From: an uncultured Collinsella sp.
GTDB taxonomy: Bacteria > Actinomycetota > Coriobacteriia > Coriobacteriales > Coriobacteriaceae
Length of the DNA stretch: 15,455 bases
Direction: 5' to 3'
NCBI GenBank assembly: GCA_902464645.1
Contig: CABQKL010000044.1
Coordinates: 1 to 15,455, forward strand
The translations under genes and the position numbers were made by a program. Positions 6,588 through 14,224 of this stretch are shown piece after piece. Under the pieces are notes generated by a model. The model was not told the origin of the DNA. It did no database searches and was given only the letters and a program-made list of their open reading frames with translations. Within the stretch, counting starts at the first letter, position 1, and each line of letters begins with the position of its first letter.

Positions 6588-9362
6588 GCGCGCGGATCTG
6601 CACAAAACGCCAAAGGCAACAAATCCAACAACCAACCGGCATCTGCTAAGGGTGCCGGTTCCCATCTGCGTGCCAATAAGGGCCACGAGTCCGAGTTCGA
6701 TGAGTTCGAACCCCTGGTCGAGCCTTCGGCCAATCGCGATATCGCCGGCGTTATCATTGCCGTTTTGGCGATTGCGTCCTTCATTGCCGTGATTTCTCCG
6801 GCAACGGCACCCGTGACAGCTGCGGTTGCCGGTTTCTATCACCTCGGCTTTGGTCTGGGCGCCTACGTGCTGCCGATCGTCATCTTGCTGTTTGCCGCCA
6901 CGCTCTTTTTGGGTGAGGACTCGCCGCTCAACATTCGCTCGGTCGCGGGTGGTGCCGTGGTCTTTGTGGCCATTGTTTCTATCCTATCGTTGATGGTTCC
7001 GGGTACGACCGACTCGTGCGACCTCATGTTTACGCCGCAGAACCTTTCCGCCTCGGGCGGCTACATTGGCGCCTTTATCGCAAGTGCCTTGCAAAACGCC
7101 CTGGGTAAACCTATCGCTATGGTTGTCTTGCTGGGCCTTGTCGTCGTTGGCCTGGTCATCATTGGCTTTTCGGTGGGTGGCGTTTTGCGCTCCGCACGTG
7201 ATCGCGCTGCCGATTTTGCCGAGCGCCGTCGTGCCGATGTCAACGCGAGCCCGTGGGGCGATGAAGAGGCCCTGTCGGTTCCCGGCGTTGCCCGTCCGCA
7301 CCTGAGCATTCTGCGCCAGAAGGGGGCTGACGCCGCGGTGACCACGTTCATGGGTGGCGATGCCGACCCGGTTTTGGATGACGACGAGGACGATGACCCG
7401 TTTGTCGACGTGTCCGAGGCCGTGGAGGCCGAGCGCGCCAAGACCACGCTGCTGCCGCGTCGCCATGCCAAGAAGGGCAAGGCCGCGCCCAAGCTCAACA
7501 CGAGCGAGCCTGACCCGTCTTGGTCCGATAGCGAAATTGAACTCACTGAGGGCGATGACGATTACGACGAGGCTCCGCTCGAGACCGCCAAGACCACCTT
7601 GCTGCCGCGTCGCCGCGCCAACGCAGGACAGGTCACCGGACAGTTTTCGATGGAAGACGACCCGGACAAGGCTGACGAGTCAGAGCCGCCATTTGCCGTG
7701 AATCCCGTTTCGGCAGCTCCGCAGATCCCTGACTTCCTAAAGCATCCCAAGGTTTCCGATGCCTCCGCCCCCACGGCTTCCGCTGCTCCTGTTGCAGCCG
7801 GCGATGGGGGAGCGGACGGTACCAATGCCGATGCCGAGGGCGACCAAGAGGACGGCCTCAAGCTTCCGCCGCTCGAAATCCTGCATGCCAACCCGCAGTC
7901 GGCGTCCTCCGCGTCTTCTGACAAGGAGCTGGAACAGACTGCCGAGTCGTTGCAGTCCACCTTGCTTGAGTTTGGCCGTAGCGCCCGCGTCGTCGGCTGG
8001 ATTGCCGGCCCCACGGTCACGACTTTTAAGCTGCAGCCCGGTGAGGGCGAGCGCGTGAGCAAGATCTCGAGTCTCGAGGACGATATCGCGCTTTCGCTTG
8101 CCGCCCAGTCGGTGCGCATCTTTGCGCCGATTCCCGGCACCTCGCTCGTTGGTATCGAGATTCCCAATCGCAAGCGTCAGAACGTCAACCTAGGCGACGT
8201 ACTTCCCTATGTGAAGGGCGGTCCGCTCGAGCTTGCCATCGGTCGCGATGCCGAGGGCACGCCGGTTGTCGCCGACCTCGCCAAGATGCCCCATCTGCTG
8301 ATCGCCGGTACCACGGGTTCCGGTAAGTCGGTCATGATCAACTCCATCATCACGACCCTGCTCATGCGCGCGCTTCCCGAGGACGTTCGCTTGATCATGG
8401 TCGACCCCAAGCGCGTCGAGCTCGCAGGCTATAACGGCCTGCCGCACCTTTACGTGCCCGTAGTGACCGAGCCCAAGCAGGCCGCGAGTGCCTTGCAGTG
8501 GGCGGTGTCCGAGATGGAGCGCCGCCTGAAGGTCTTCGAGCGCCTTAACGTGCGCAAGATCTCGACCTATAACGAAAAGCAGGCCGCCGGCGAGTTTGAG
8601 CATTACGATAACCCGCCGCAAAAGATGCCCTATCTGGTCATCATCATCGACGAGCTTTCGGACCTGATGATGGTAGCCGGCAAGGATGTCGAGGCCTCGA
8701 TCGTCCGTATCGCCCAGCTGGGCCGTGCTGCCGGTATTCACCTTATCGTGGCTACGCAGCGCCCCAGCTCCAACGTGGTGACGGGCCTTATTAAGGCCAA
8801 CATCACCAACCGTATCGCCTTTAACGTGGCTACGGGCATCGATTCCCGCGTCATTATCGACCAGATGGGCGCCGAAAAGCTTACTGGTTTGGGCGACATG
8901 CTGTTCTCAAAAGTCGACTGGGGCAAGCCCCGCCGTATCCAGGGCTGTTTTGTCTCGGACGACGAGATCAACGAGATCGTCGAGTTCGTTAAGTCGCAAA
9001 GCGAGCCCGACTACCACGAGGAGATCCTGTCTGCCGTGGCGCCCGCTTCCATGTCCATGGCTGGTGGCGGCGTTGTTCGCACGGGCGTTGCCGAGCCGCA
9101 AGATGACGACCCTCTTATCTGGGAGGCCGCCCATATTGTGGTGGAATCGCAGCTGGGCTCCACATCTGGGCTGCAACGCCGCCTCAAGGTTGGCTATGCG
9201 CGCGCCGGGCGTATTATGGACATGCTGGAAGAAAAGGGTGTTGTCGGCCCGCCCGATGGTTCCAAGCCGCGCGAGGTCCTGCTGGACGAGGAGGGGCTTG
9301 CCGCGCTGGAGTCTGTCGACGCCGAGATGGCACGTGAAGATCGTGAGTTTGGAGGATTCTGA
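6585..9362 (+). CDS. ftsK: DNA translocase FtsK/SpoIIIE family
   Basis: FtsK pumps chromosomal DNA through the closing septum and helps resolve chromosome dimers. The 925 residues show four hydrophobic segments (about 52-72, 88-109, 119-138, 176-198), then an acidic, low-complexity cytoplasmic linker (about 200-440), then the motor. Walker A is GTTGSGKS (575-582) and Walker B is LVIIIDE (684-690); QRPSSNVVTGLIKANITNR is the typical motif after it. The C-terminal gamma winged helix (about 842-905, WEAAHIVVESQLGSTSGLQR) should read polar KOPS/SRS-type DNA sites. The linker holds two copies of AKTTLLPRR. The TTG start is supported by GGAGG. The stop overlaps the next gene's ATG by one base. Confidence 0.95.
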   Translation: MARGSAQNAKGNKSNNQPASAKGAGSHLRANKGHESEFDEFEPLVEPSANRDIAGVIIAVLAIASFIAVISPATAPVTAAVAGFYHLGFGLGAYVLPIVILLFAATLFLGEDSPLNIRSVAGGAVVFVAIVSILSLMVPGTTDSCDLMFTPQNLSASGGYIGAFIASALQNALGKPIAMVVLLGLVVVGLVIIGFSVGGVLRSARDRAADFAERRRADVNASPWGDEEALSVPGVARPHLSILRQKGADAAVTTFMGGDADPVLDDDEDDDPFVDVSEAVEAERAKTTLLPRRHAKKGKAAPKLNTSEPDPSWSDSEIELTEGDDDYDEAPLETAKTTLLPRRRANAGQVTGQFSMEDDPDKADESEPPFAVNPVSAAPQIPDFLKHPKVSDASAPTASAAPVAAGDGGADGTNADAEGDQEDGLKLPPLEILHANPQSASSASSDKELEQTAESLQSTLLEFGRSARVVGWIAGPTVTTFKLQPGEGERVSKISSLEDDIALSLAAQSVRIFAPIPGTSLVGIEIPNRKRQNVNLGDVLPYVKGGPLELAIGRDAEGTPVVADLAKMPHLLIAGTTGSGKSVMINSIITTLLMRALPEDVRLIMVDPKRVELAGYNGLPHLYVPVVTEPKQAASALQWAVSEMERRLKVFERLNVRKISTYNEKQAAGEFEHYDNPPQKMPYLVIIIDELSDLMMVAGKDVEASIVRIAQLGRAAGIHLIVATQRPSSNVVTGLIKANITNRIAFNVATGIDSRVIIDQMGAEKLTGLGDMLFSKVDWGKPRRIQGCFVSDDEINEIVEFVKSQSEPDYHEEILSAVAPASMSMAGGGVVRTGVAEPQDDDPLIWEAAHIVVESQLGSTSGLQRRLKVGYARAGRIMDMLEEKGVVGPPDGSKPREVLLDEEGLAALESVDAEMAREDREFGGF
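7437..7613 (+). repeat. Duplicated AKTTLLPRR motif in the FtsK linker
   Basis: Residues 285-293 (7437-7463) and 335-343 (7587-7613) are both AKTTLLPRR, each followed by a short basic stretch (HAKKGKA and RANAGQ). They are 50 codons apart in an otherwise acidic region. The codons differ at one position, so the two are very similar at DNA level too. This may be a short docking motif for a division partner; that is inference. Confidence 0.75.
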
Positions 9363-10876
9363 TGGCTGCACGCTTTGGTGACATGCTGCTCGAGCAGCGT
9401 CGCCGGATGGGCCTTTCCATCCAGCAGGTCGCCAACACCATCAAAATCAGGCCGCAGATCATCGAGTTTTTCGAGACCGGTAACTTTGCATCGATGCCCC
9501 CGCGCGGCTATGCGCAGGGCATGATTTCGAGCTATGCTCGCTTTTTGGGGCTTAACCCGCGCGAGGTCGTCAACGCTTATTTTGATGACCTCATGGCATA
9601 TGAACGCGAGACCTCGCAGCAGGGCGGTCGTTTTCAGGATGCTGCCGGCTACGTTAACTCGCGTTCGTCGGTCGATAACGGACGCTTTCTGATGGTTCAG
9701 GGTGGTCGCTCGACGCGGTACGGCCAGCGCCCTCCGCAGGCGGGCTATATCACCGAGACGGGCTCCAGCGAGGAGATTCGTTCTCAGCGAGATCGCTTTC
9801 GCAGTACGCCCATGCCTGATGACCGTGCGCTTCCCGCCGCTCGCGGGTTGAGTCGCGATCCCCGCGCCGGTTACGGCGACGGTGGCTACTCCGGTCGTGG
9901 TTATCGCGGAGTTTCTGCCGGGCGTTCCCACGGTGGTTACGCCGACGCCGATACCACGCAGGTGACGCCGCGCCTCCGTTCGCAATCGCAGCCTTACGGG
10001 CAGCGCTCTTCGGCGCCTCGCTCTGGCCAGCGTGGCTATCAGAACCGTGGTGAGCTTGCGCCGCGTTCTGGCCAGCGCGGCTCGCAGAGCCAAGGCGGCT
10101 ATCGTGGTCGTCCCGATAGCGGTCGCGGCCGTATGCCGCAGGGGAATGGGCGTGGCGGCTCCAGTCGCGCACGCAGCGGCGGGCGCGTCTCCCAGAACAA
10201 CGGACTCGATCCGCGTATCGTTTACGCAGGCATCGGTGCCGTTGCGCTGCTGCTGATTTTGCTCATCGTGGTCCTCCTGCGTGGCTGCGGCTCTTCTGCA
10301 CCCGAGTCGACGCCTGAGACGCCCGCGGCCACCAAGACGACGACCAAGAAGTCTTCCAAGAAGACCGAATCTGTTGACGAGGATGAAGGCACCGACGAGG
10401 CGACGGATTCTGCCGATTCCGATGCCGCCAAGGCGACGGTAAAAAAGGAAGAGGACGAGGTCATCAAGGTCAAGGTTTCCGTTGCCAAGGGCAAGACCGC
10501 CTGGATTGAGGTCAAGGTCGACGGTAAATCGGTCTACGGCGCCCAGGCGACCGGTCCCTTTGAGCAGGAGTACACGCCCGAGTCCTCGATCGAGATCACC
10601 ACGTCCAAGCCCTCCGATGTTACGGTTACCAAGAACGGTGAAAAGGTTCGCTACGACACCAAGACGTCGGGTGTGGCGCGCGTGACCATTACCGTTCCCA
10701 AGAAGGAGACCGAAGAGTCCGAGGATGGCGAGAGTACCGACGGCACTGATGCTGCCGACGGCACCGACGCCCAGTCTACCGACGGTACCGACGCCCAATC
10801 TGCCGACGGTACCGACACGGCATCCGATGGCCAGACTGCAAACGATTCAGATGACTATTCGTACGACAGCTACTAA
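9362..10876 (+). CDS. RodZ-like membrane protein with N-terminal HTH
   Basis: The architecture matches RodZ, the membrane protein that links MreB-type cytoskeleton to cell-shape machinery, or a related HTH-anchor protein. Residues 5-70 are an Xre/HTH_25 domain (FGDMLLEQRRRMGLSIQQVA, then the helix with RPQIIEFFETGNF and MPPRGYAQGMISSYARFLGL). A long Gly/Arg/Ser-rich linker (about 85-280) follows, with PRSGQRG twice. A single membrane segment spans about 286-306, followed by RGCGSS. An acidic spacer leads to a beta-rich outer domain (about 367-455, with AWIEVKVDGKSVY) like the RodZ C-terminal domain. The end is a DGTD-repeat tail. At 504 residues it is longer than typical RodZ (about 300-340) because of the linkers. 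The ATG overlaps the ftsK stop (TGATG). I see no mreB in the window. Confidence 0.75.
   Translation: MAARFGDMLLEQRRRMGLSIQQVANTIKIRPQIIEFFETGNFASMPPRGYAQGMISSYARFLGLNPREVVNAYFDDLMAYERETSQQGGRFQDAAGYVNSRSSVDNGRFLMVQGGRSTRYGQRPPQAGYITETGSSEEIRSQRDRFRSTPMPDDRALPAARGLSRDPRAGYGDGGYSGRGYRGVSAGRSHGGYADADTTQVTPRLRSQSQPYGQRSSAPRSGQRGYQNRGELAPRSGQRGSQSQGGYRGRPDSGRGRMPQGNGRGGSSRARSGGRVSQNNGLDPRIVYAGIGAVALLLILLIVVLLRGCGSSAPESTPETPAATKTTTKKSSKKTESVDEDEGTDEATDSADSDAAKATVKKEEDEVIKVKVSVAKGKTAWIEVKVDGKSVYGAQATGPFEQEYTPESSIEITTSKPSDVTVTKNGEKVRYDTKTSGVARVTITVPKKETEESEDGESTDGTDAADGTDAQSTDGTDAQSADGTDTASDGQTANDSDDYSYDSY
10739..10816 (+). repeat. DGTD repeats at the C terminus of the RodZ-like protein
   Basis: DGTD occurs four times between residues 460 and 485, spaced by short Ala/Gln/Ser segments (DGTDAADGTDAQSTDGTDAQ, then SADGTD). 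At DNA level the GACGGTACCGACGCCCA pattern recurs nearly unchanged, so this stretch could gain or lose units by slippage. The tail should lie outside the membrane. Confidence 0.8.
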
Positions 10877-10902
10877 GGCTCCCCGTACCGAAAGGAAGAA
10901 CC

Positions 10903-11400
10903 ATGGCTAAAGATTCCAGCTTCGACGTTGTGTCCGAGGTCAATATGCAGGAGGTCGATAACGCCTTCCAGCAGACCACCCGCGAGATCTCTCAGCGCTA
11001 TGACCTCAAGGACTCCGGCGCCACCATCGAGCTTTCGAAGGGCGACATGCTCTTTACGATCAATGCCCCGGCCGATTTTGTCTCCAAGCAGATCATTGAC
11101 GTGTTGAGCTCTAAGCTCATCAAGCGCGGCATCGACCTCAAGGCTGTCTCTTGGGACGCGCCGCAGGCGGCTTCGGGCGGTACCGTGCGCGTGTTTGGCC
11201 ATATCGTCGAGGGCATTGACCAGGCGACCGCCAAGAAGATCAATAAGGACATCAAGGATCAAAAGCTCAAGGTCAAGGTGATCATCGAGGCCGATAAACT
11301 GCGCGTTACCTCGGCCTCTAAGGATGCTCTTCAGACGGTGATTCAGTTCCTGCGCGACCAGGACTACGGCCAGCCGCTGCAGTTTACCAATTATCGCTAA
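10903..11400 (+). CDS. yajQ: YajQ family nucleotide-binding protein (UPF0234)
   Basis: YajQ proteins are small two-domain ferredoxin-like proteins; in Xanthomonas a member binds cyclic di-GMP, and in E. coli a member binds tRNA and nucleotides. The role here is not known. The 165-residue protein has the family start, SSFDVVSEVNMQEVDNAFQQ, then REISQRYDLKDSGATIEL and the end VIQFLRDQDYGQPLQFTNYR. Length is normal. The ATG is preceded by AAAGGAAGAACC, with a good spacing. Gaps of 26 bp on both sides fit membership of the same operon as the RodZ-like gene and rimO. Confidence 0.95.
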   Translation: MAKDSSFDVVSEVNMQEVDNAFQQTTREISQRYDLKDSGATIELSKGDMLFTINAPADFVSKQIIDVLSSKLIKRGIDLKAVSWDAPQAASGGTVRVFGHIVEGIDQATAKKINKDIKDQKLKVKVIIEADKLRVTSASKDALQTVIQFLRDQDYGQPLQFTNYR

Positions 11401-11426
11401 TTTACTCGAAAGGACCGCTCTCCAAC

Positions 11427-12776
11427 ATGGATACTCCGTTGGGTTCTGTACTCTATATCACGCTTGGCTGCGCCAAGAACGAGGTCGATACCGACCGCAT
11501 GCGTTCGCTGCTGACCGCTGCGGGCTACGAGGAGGCATTCGATCCGCAGGATGCCGATATCGCTATCGTCAACACGTGCTCGTTTCTCGCCTCGGCGACG
11601 TCCGAGAGCATCGAGACCACGCTCGAGCTCGCTAACGAGGTGCAGGACGGCGTTCGCGCCTGCCCCATCGTCATGTGCGGTTGCGTGCCGTCTCGTTATG
11701 GCGATGACCTGCCCGATGAGCTCCCCGAGGTCGCGGCCTTTGTGAAGGCCGATGAGGAAGACGGTATCGTCTCTGTCATCGATGACGTACTGGGCGTGGA
11801 GCGCGAGATCGCAGCCTATATCCCGCAGGTCAAGCGTACCGTCGAGGGCGCCGTTGCCTACGTCAAGATTTCCGATGGCTGTAATCGTTTTTGCAGCTTC
11901 TGCATGATCCCCTACATTCGCGGTCGCTATCATTCGCGTAGTGCCGAGAGCATTATCTCCGAGGTGCGCGACCTGGTTGCCGGCGGCGTACGCGAGATCG
12001 TGCTGATTGGCCAGGACACGGGCATTTGGGGCACCGACTTTGCCGACGAGGACGTCGCCGAGGGCTCGCCGCGCAATCTGGCGCAGTTGCTGCGTGCCGT
12101 CGCCGAGGCCGTGCGCCCGCACAACGTCTGGGTCCGCGTGCTCTATCTGCAGCCTGAGGGCATGACCGACGAGCTTATCGAGACGATTCGCGATACGCCC
12201 GAGGTGCTTCCCTATATCGATATCCCCGTGCAGCACTGCGACGCGCGCATCCTCAAGGCCATGCGTCGCTCCGGTTCGCGCCAGGAGCTCGAGGATCTGT
12301 TCCGCGACCTTCGCGAGCGCATCCCCGGCATCGTGATTCGCTCCACGGCCATGGTCGGCTTCCCGACCGAGTCCGACGAAGAGTTCCGCGACCTTATCGA
12401 CTTTATGGACACCGTTGGCTTTGACTACACGAGCGTTTTCGCCTACTCGCGTGAGGAGGGCAGCCTGGCCGCCAAGATGGAAGGCCAGGTCGATGAGGAG
12501 GTTAAGCTCGAGCGCGCCCAGGAGGCCATGGATCTGGCCGAGTCGCTCGGTTTTGCCGCCACGGCAGCCCATGTGGGTGAGCGCGCCCAGGTGATCGTCG
12601 ATGGCATCGAGGAGACCGAGGACGGCGCCGAGCTGATCGGTCACGCCTGGTTCCAGGCGCCCGATTCCGATGGCGCGGTGCATCTGGACGCCAGCGAGGC
12701 GTCCGTGGGCGATATTCTGACTGTCGAGTTTACCGATAGCTTCTGCTATGAGCTTATCGGTCATGTTGTGGAGTAG
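11427..12776 (+). CDS. rimO: Ribosomal protein S12 methylthiotransferase RimO
   Basis: RimO is a radical-SAM enzyme that adds a methylthio group to an aspartate of ribosomal protein S12. The 449 residues show the N-terminal UPF0004 domain with its cluster cysteines (C15 in LGCAKNEVDTDRM, C51 in NTCSF, C84/C86 in MCGC), the radical-SAM motif C152-NRF-C156-SF-C159 followed by MIPYIRGRYHSR, GQDTGIWG, and a C-terminal TRAM domain (about 380-449). LGCAKNEVD and the overall length favour RimO over the tRNA enzyme MiaB. AAAGGA (11409-11414) lies 12 nt before the ATG, a little long. It ends within the ribosome-binding site of pgsA. Confidence 0.93.
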   Translation: MDTPLGSVLYITLGCAKNEVDTDRMRSLLTAAGYEEAFDPQDADIAIVNTCSFLASATSESIETTLELANEVQDGVRACPIVMCGCVPSRYGDDLPDELPEVAAFVKADEEDGIVSVIDDVLGVEREIAAYIPQVKRTVEGAVAYVKISDGCNRFCSFCMIPYIRGRYHSRSAESIISEVRDLVAGGVREIVLIGQDTGIWGTDFADEDVAEGSPRNLAQLLRAVAEAVRPHNVWVRVLYLQPEGMTDELIETIRDTPEVLPYIDIPVQHCDARILKAMRRSGSRQELEDLFRDLRERIPGIVIRSTAMVGFPTESDEEFRDLIDFMDTVGFDYTSVFAYSREEGSLAAKMEGQVDEEVKLERAQEAMDLAESLGFAATAAHVGERAQVIVDGIEETEDGAELIGHAWFQAPDSDGAVHLDASEASVGDILTVEFTDSFCYELIGHVVE

Positions 12777-12785
12777 GAGAGCGTC

Positions 12786-13424
12786 GTGGCAAACGAGAGT
12801 AATAAGGAACTGACGAGTGTTTGGACGCCCGCCAACATCGTGACGTGCGTTCGCATCGTCTTTATCCCGGTGTTCATGATCGTCTCGGCCCTGTCTCACG
12901 CGAGCGTTGCCGGTACGGACTGGAGCACCTTCGACGGCCCGCTCGCCGCCGCTGCCTTCATTCTGTATGTGATCCTGTCGTGCACCGATAAGGTCGACGG
13001 CTATCTGGCGCGCTCGCGCAACGAGATCACTGATTTTGGCAAGTTCTTGGACCCCATCGCCGATAAGCTGCTCGTGTTTTCGGCCCTGCTGCTGTTCCTT
13101 GATTTTGGCGCGGTGACCGTGTGGTCCGTGTTCATCATCCTGTTCCGTGAGCTGCTGGTGAGCGCCCTTCGCATGGTCGCGAGTGCTGCCGGTGTAGTCG
13201 TTGCCGCCGATAAGCTCGGCAAGTACAAGACGGCGACCACGATGGTCTCCATCTGCGGCTATCTGTGCGTCTTTGCGATGGCCGGCCTTCAGCTGGGGCC
13301 GGTGTCGCTGCTGCTCGGTGTCTATTCGGTGTCGCGCTTCCTGTACGTCATCGCCGTGATTTTGACCATTGTCTCGGGCGCCCAGTACTTCTGGAACTGT
13401 CGCAAGATCGTCTTTTCGGTCTAG
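12786..13424 (+). CDS. pgsA: CDP-diacylglycerol-glycerol-3-phosphate phosphatidyltransferase
   Basis: PgsA makes phosphatidylglycerol phosphate from CDP-diacylglycerol and glycerol-3-phosphate, the committed step to phosphatidylglycerol and cardiolipin. The CDP-alcohol phosphotransferase motif is complete: D71-G-x2-A75-R-x8-G85-x3-D89-x3-D93. Several hydrophobic segments fit an integral membrane enzyme (about 18-38, 52-66, 94-125, 145-170, 180-205). The 212-residue length is usual for the family. The GTG start is supported by AGGAG (12775-12779), which overlaps the rimO stop with a 6-nt spacer, so the two genes are likely coupled. The paralogue PgsA-like phosphatidylinositol synthase is less likely, because the neighbours (rimO, cinA, recA) are those of pgsA. 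Confidence 0.92.
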   Translation: MANESNKELTSVWTPANIVTCVRIVFIPVFMIVSALSHASVAGTDWSTFDGPLAAAAFILYVILSCTDKVDGYLARSRNEITDFGKFLDPIADKLLVFSALLLFLDFGAVTVWSVFIILFRELLVSALRMVASAAGVVVAADKLGKYKTATTMVSICGYLCVFAMAGLQLGPVSLLLGVYSVSRFLYVIAVILTIVSGAQYFWNCRKIVFSV

Positions 13425-13436
13425 GTCCTGGTGGGT

Positions 13437-13967
13437 ATGACGGAGTCTTATTTGCAGATCGTCGCAAACAACGAGGAGCTGGCGCGCGACATTGTCGAGC
13501 GCGCGAGTGCCCGTGGTGTGACGGTGTCGACGGCGGAGTCGCTGACGGCGGGCATGATCGCCTCGACGATTGCCGATATCCCGGGTGCCTCGGCGGTGCT
13601 TCGTGGCGGTGCGGTGACCTACTGCGATGAGATCAAACATCGCGTGCTCGGCGTCGAGCAGGAAACGCTCGATCGGTTTAGCGCCGTGTCGCACCAGACG
13701 GCGCGCGAGATGGCCGTGGGCTCGCTGGACCTCTATCAGAGCGATGTGGCCGTGAGCGCAACGGGCTACGCTGGGCCCGGTGGCGGCACTGAGCAAGACC
13801 CCGCCGGTACGTTCTATATTGGGTGGGCGTATCGTGCGGCCGATGGGGGAGCGCCGGTTGTCGAGTCTGCGCGCTGTCATTATGAGGGCGATCGGTCGTG
13901 CGTTCGTGTCCATGCGGTCGCGGAGGCTTTGGAGCGTATTGTCCGCGTGCTCAATTCTATGGATTAG
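13437..13967 (+). CDS. cinA: CinA C-terminal-domain protein (nicotinamide-nucleotide amidase type)
   Basis: Proteins with this domain (PncC) deamidate nicotinamide mononucleotide in NAD recycling. The 176 residues correspond only to the C-terminal half of full CinA; the N-terminal molybdopterin-binding-like half is absent, as in many stand-alone PncC proteins. Visible motifs are TAES-L-T-AG (31-39), where most family members have AESCTGG, then GGAVTYCDEIKHRVLGV with Y62 and K67, and ATGYAGPGGGT. The Cys-to-Leu and Gly-to-Ala changes are mild oddities. I chose ATG 13437; GTG 13431 in the same frame is an alternative, with AGGT 4 nt upstream. It follows pgsA closely and precedes recA, the order known from Gram-positives. 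Confidence 0.85.
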   Translation: MTESYLQIVANNEELARDIVERASARGVTVSTAESLTAGMIASTIADIPGASAVLRGGAVTYCDEIKHRVLGVEQETLDRFSAVSHQTAREMAVGSLDLYQSDVAVSATGYAGPGGGTEQDPAGTFYIGWAYRAADGGAPVVESARCHYEGDRSCVRVHAVAEALERIVRVLNSMD

Positions 13968-13974
13968 ACGTGGT

Positions 13975-14000
13975 TTAAGGGGCCTTAGGGCCCCTTAATT
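13975..14000 (+). terminator. Palindromic terminator closing the rnj-cinA block
   Basis: TTAAGGGGCC (13975-13984) and GGCCCCTTAA (13989-13998) form a perfect 10-bp stem with loop TTAG, 7 bp after the cinA stop. Only two T follow directly, so termination may be partial, but the stem is strong. Confidence 0.65.
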
Positions 14001-14079
14001 GTGGAGATAGGGACCTTTGACCGGAATTACGTTTGCGCTGGTACATGGCATAAATTTGTTCGCGCACTCGTATTTGTGA

Positions 14080-14092
14080 TTGACGTGGTCAA
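14080..14092. promoter_or_regulatory. Short palindrome TTGAC-GTG-GTCAA upstream of recA
   Basis: A perfect 5-bp inverted repeat with a 3-base gap lies about 80 bp upstream of the recA -35 box. It has the form of a small dimeric operator, but no known regulator is implied. A palindrome of this size arises by chance often enough to keep confidence low. Confidence 0.2.
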
Positions 14093-14165
14093 GCGTTTGG
14101 TCGGTGATTGGTTGGCGTTTGGCTGGGTTTTGGAATGGTCGGGTGCATATGATGAATCTGAACGG

Positions 14166-14194
14166 TTGACCACGAACAGCCGTTCGTTTATTAT
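14166..14194 (+). promoter_or_regulatory. recA promoter, sigma-70/sigma-A type
   Basis: TTGACC (14166-14171) and TATTAT (14189-14194) are separated by exactly 17 bp. Each differs from the consensus at one base. This is the best promoter in the window. A start a few bases after 14200 would leave a leader of only about 20-25 nt. The LexA box fills the spacer. Confidence 0.88.
14172..14187. promoter_or_regulatory. LexA/SOS box in the recA promoter
   Basis: ACGAACAGCCGTTCGT contains CGAAC-N4-GTTCG, the Gram-positive LexA operator, with the symmetry extended by one base on each side. It lies between -35 and -10, so LexA binding would block RNA polymerase directly. It is the only such box I found in the window. 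Confidence 0.92.
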
Positions 14195-14224
14195 CGTTTC
14201 AGGTTGTTAAGAGGAGGGCTATTC

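Noticed and set aside
11397..13913. 838-residue minus-strand open frame opposite rimO, pgsA and cinA
   Set aside because: It spans three clearly coding + strand genes; its His/Arg/Asp-rich sequence is typical of an antisense shadow in GC-rich DNA.
14017..14047. Second recA promoter with TTGACC at 14017
   Set aside because: The -35-like box has no suitable -10 at 16-18 bp; the promoter at 14166-14194 is far better.
14001..14210. 69-residue open frame between cinA and recA
   Set aside because: It would start at GTG beside the cinA terminator and cover the recA promoter and LexA box, with no ribosome-binding site.
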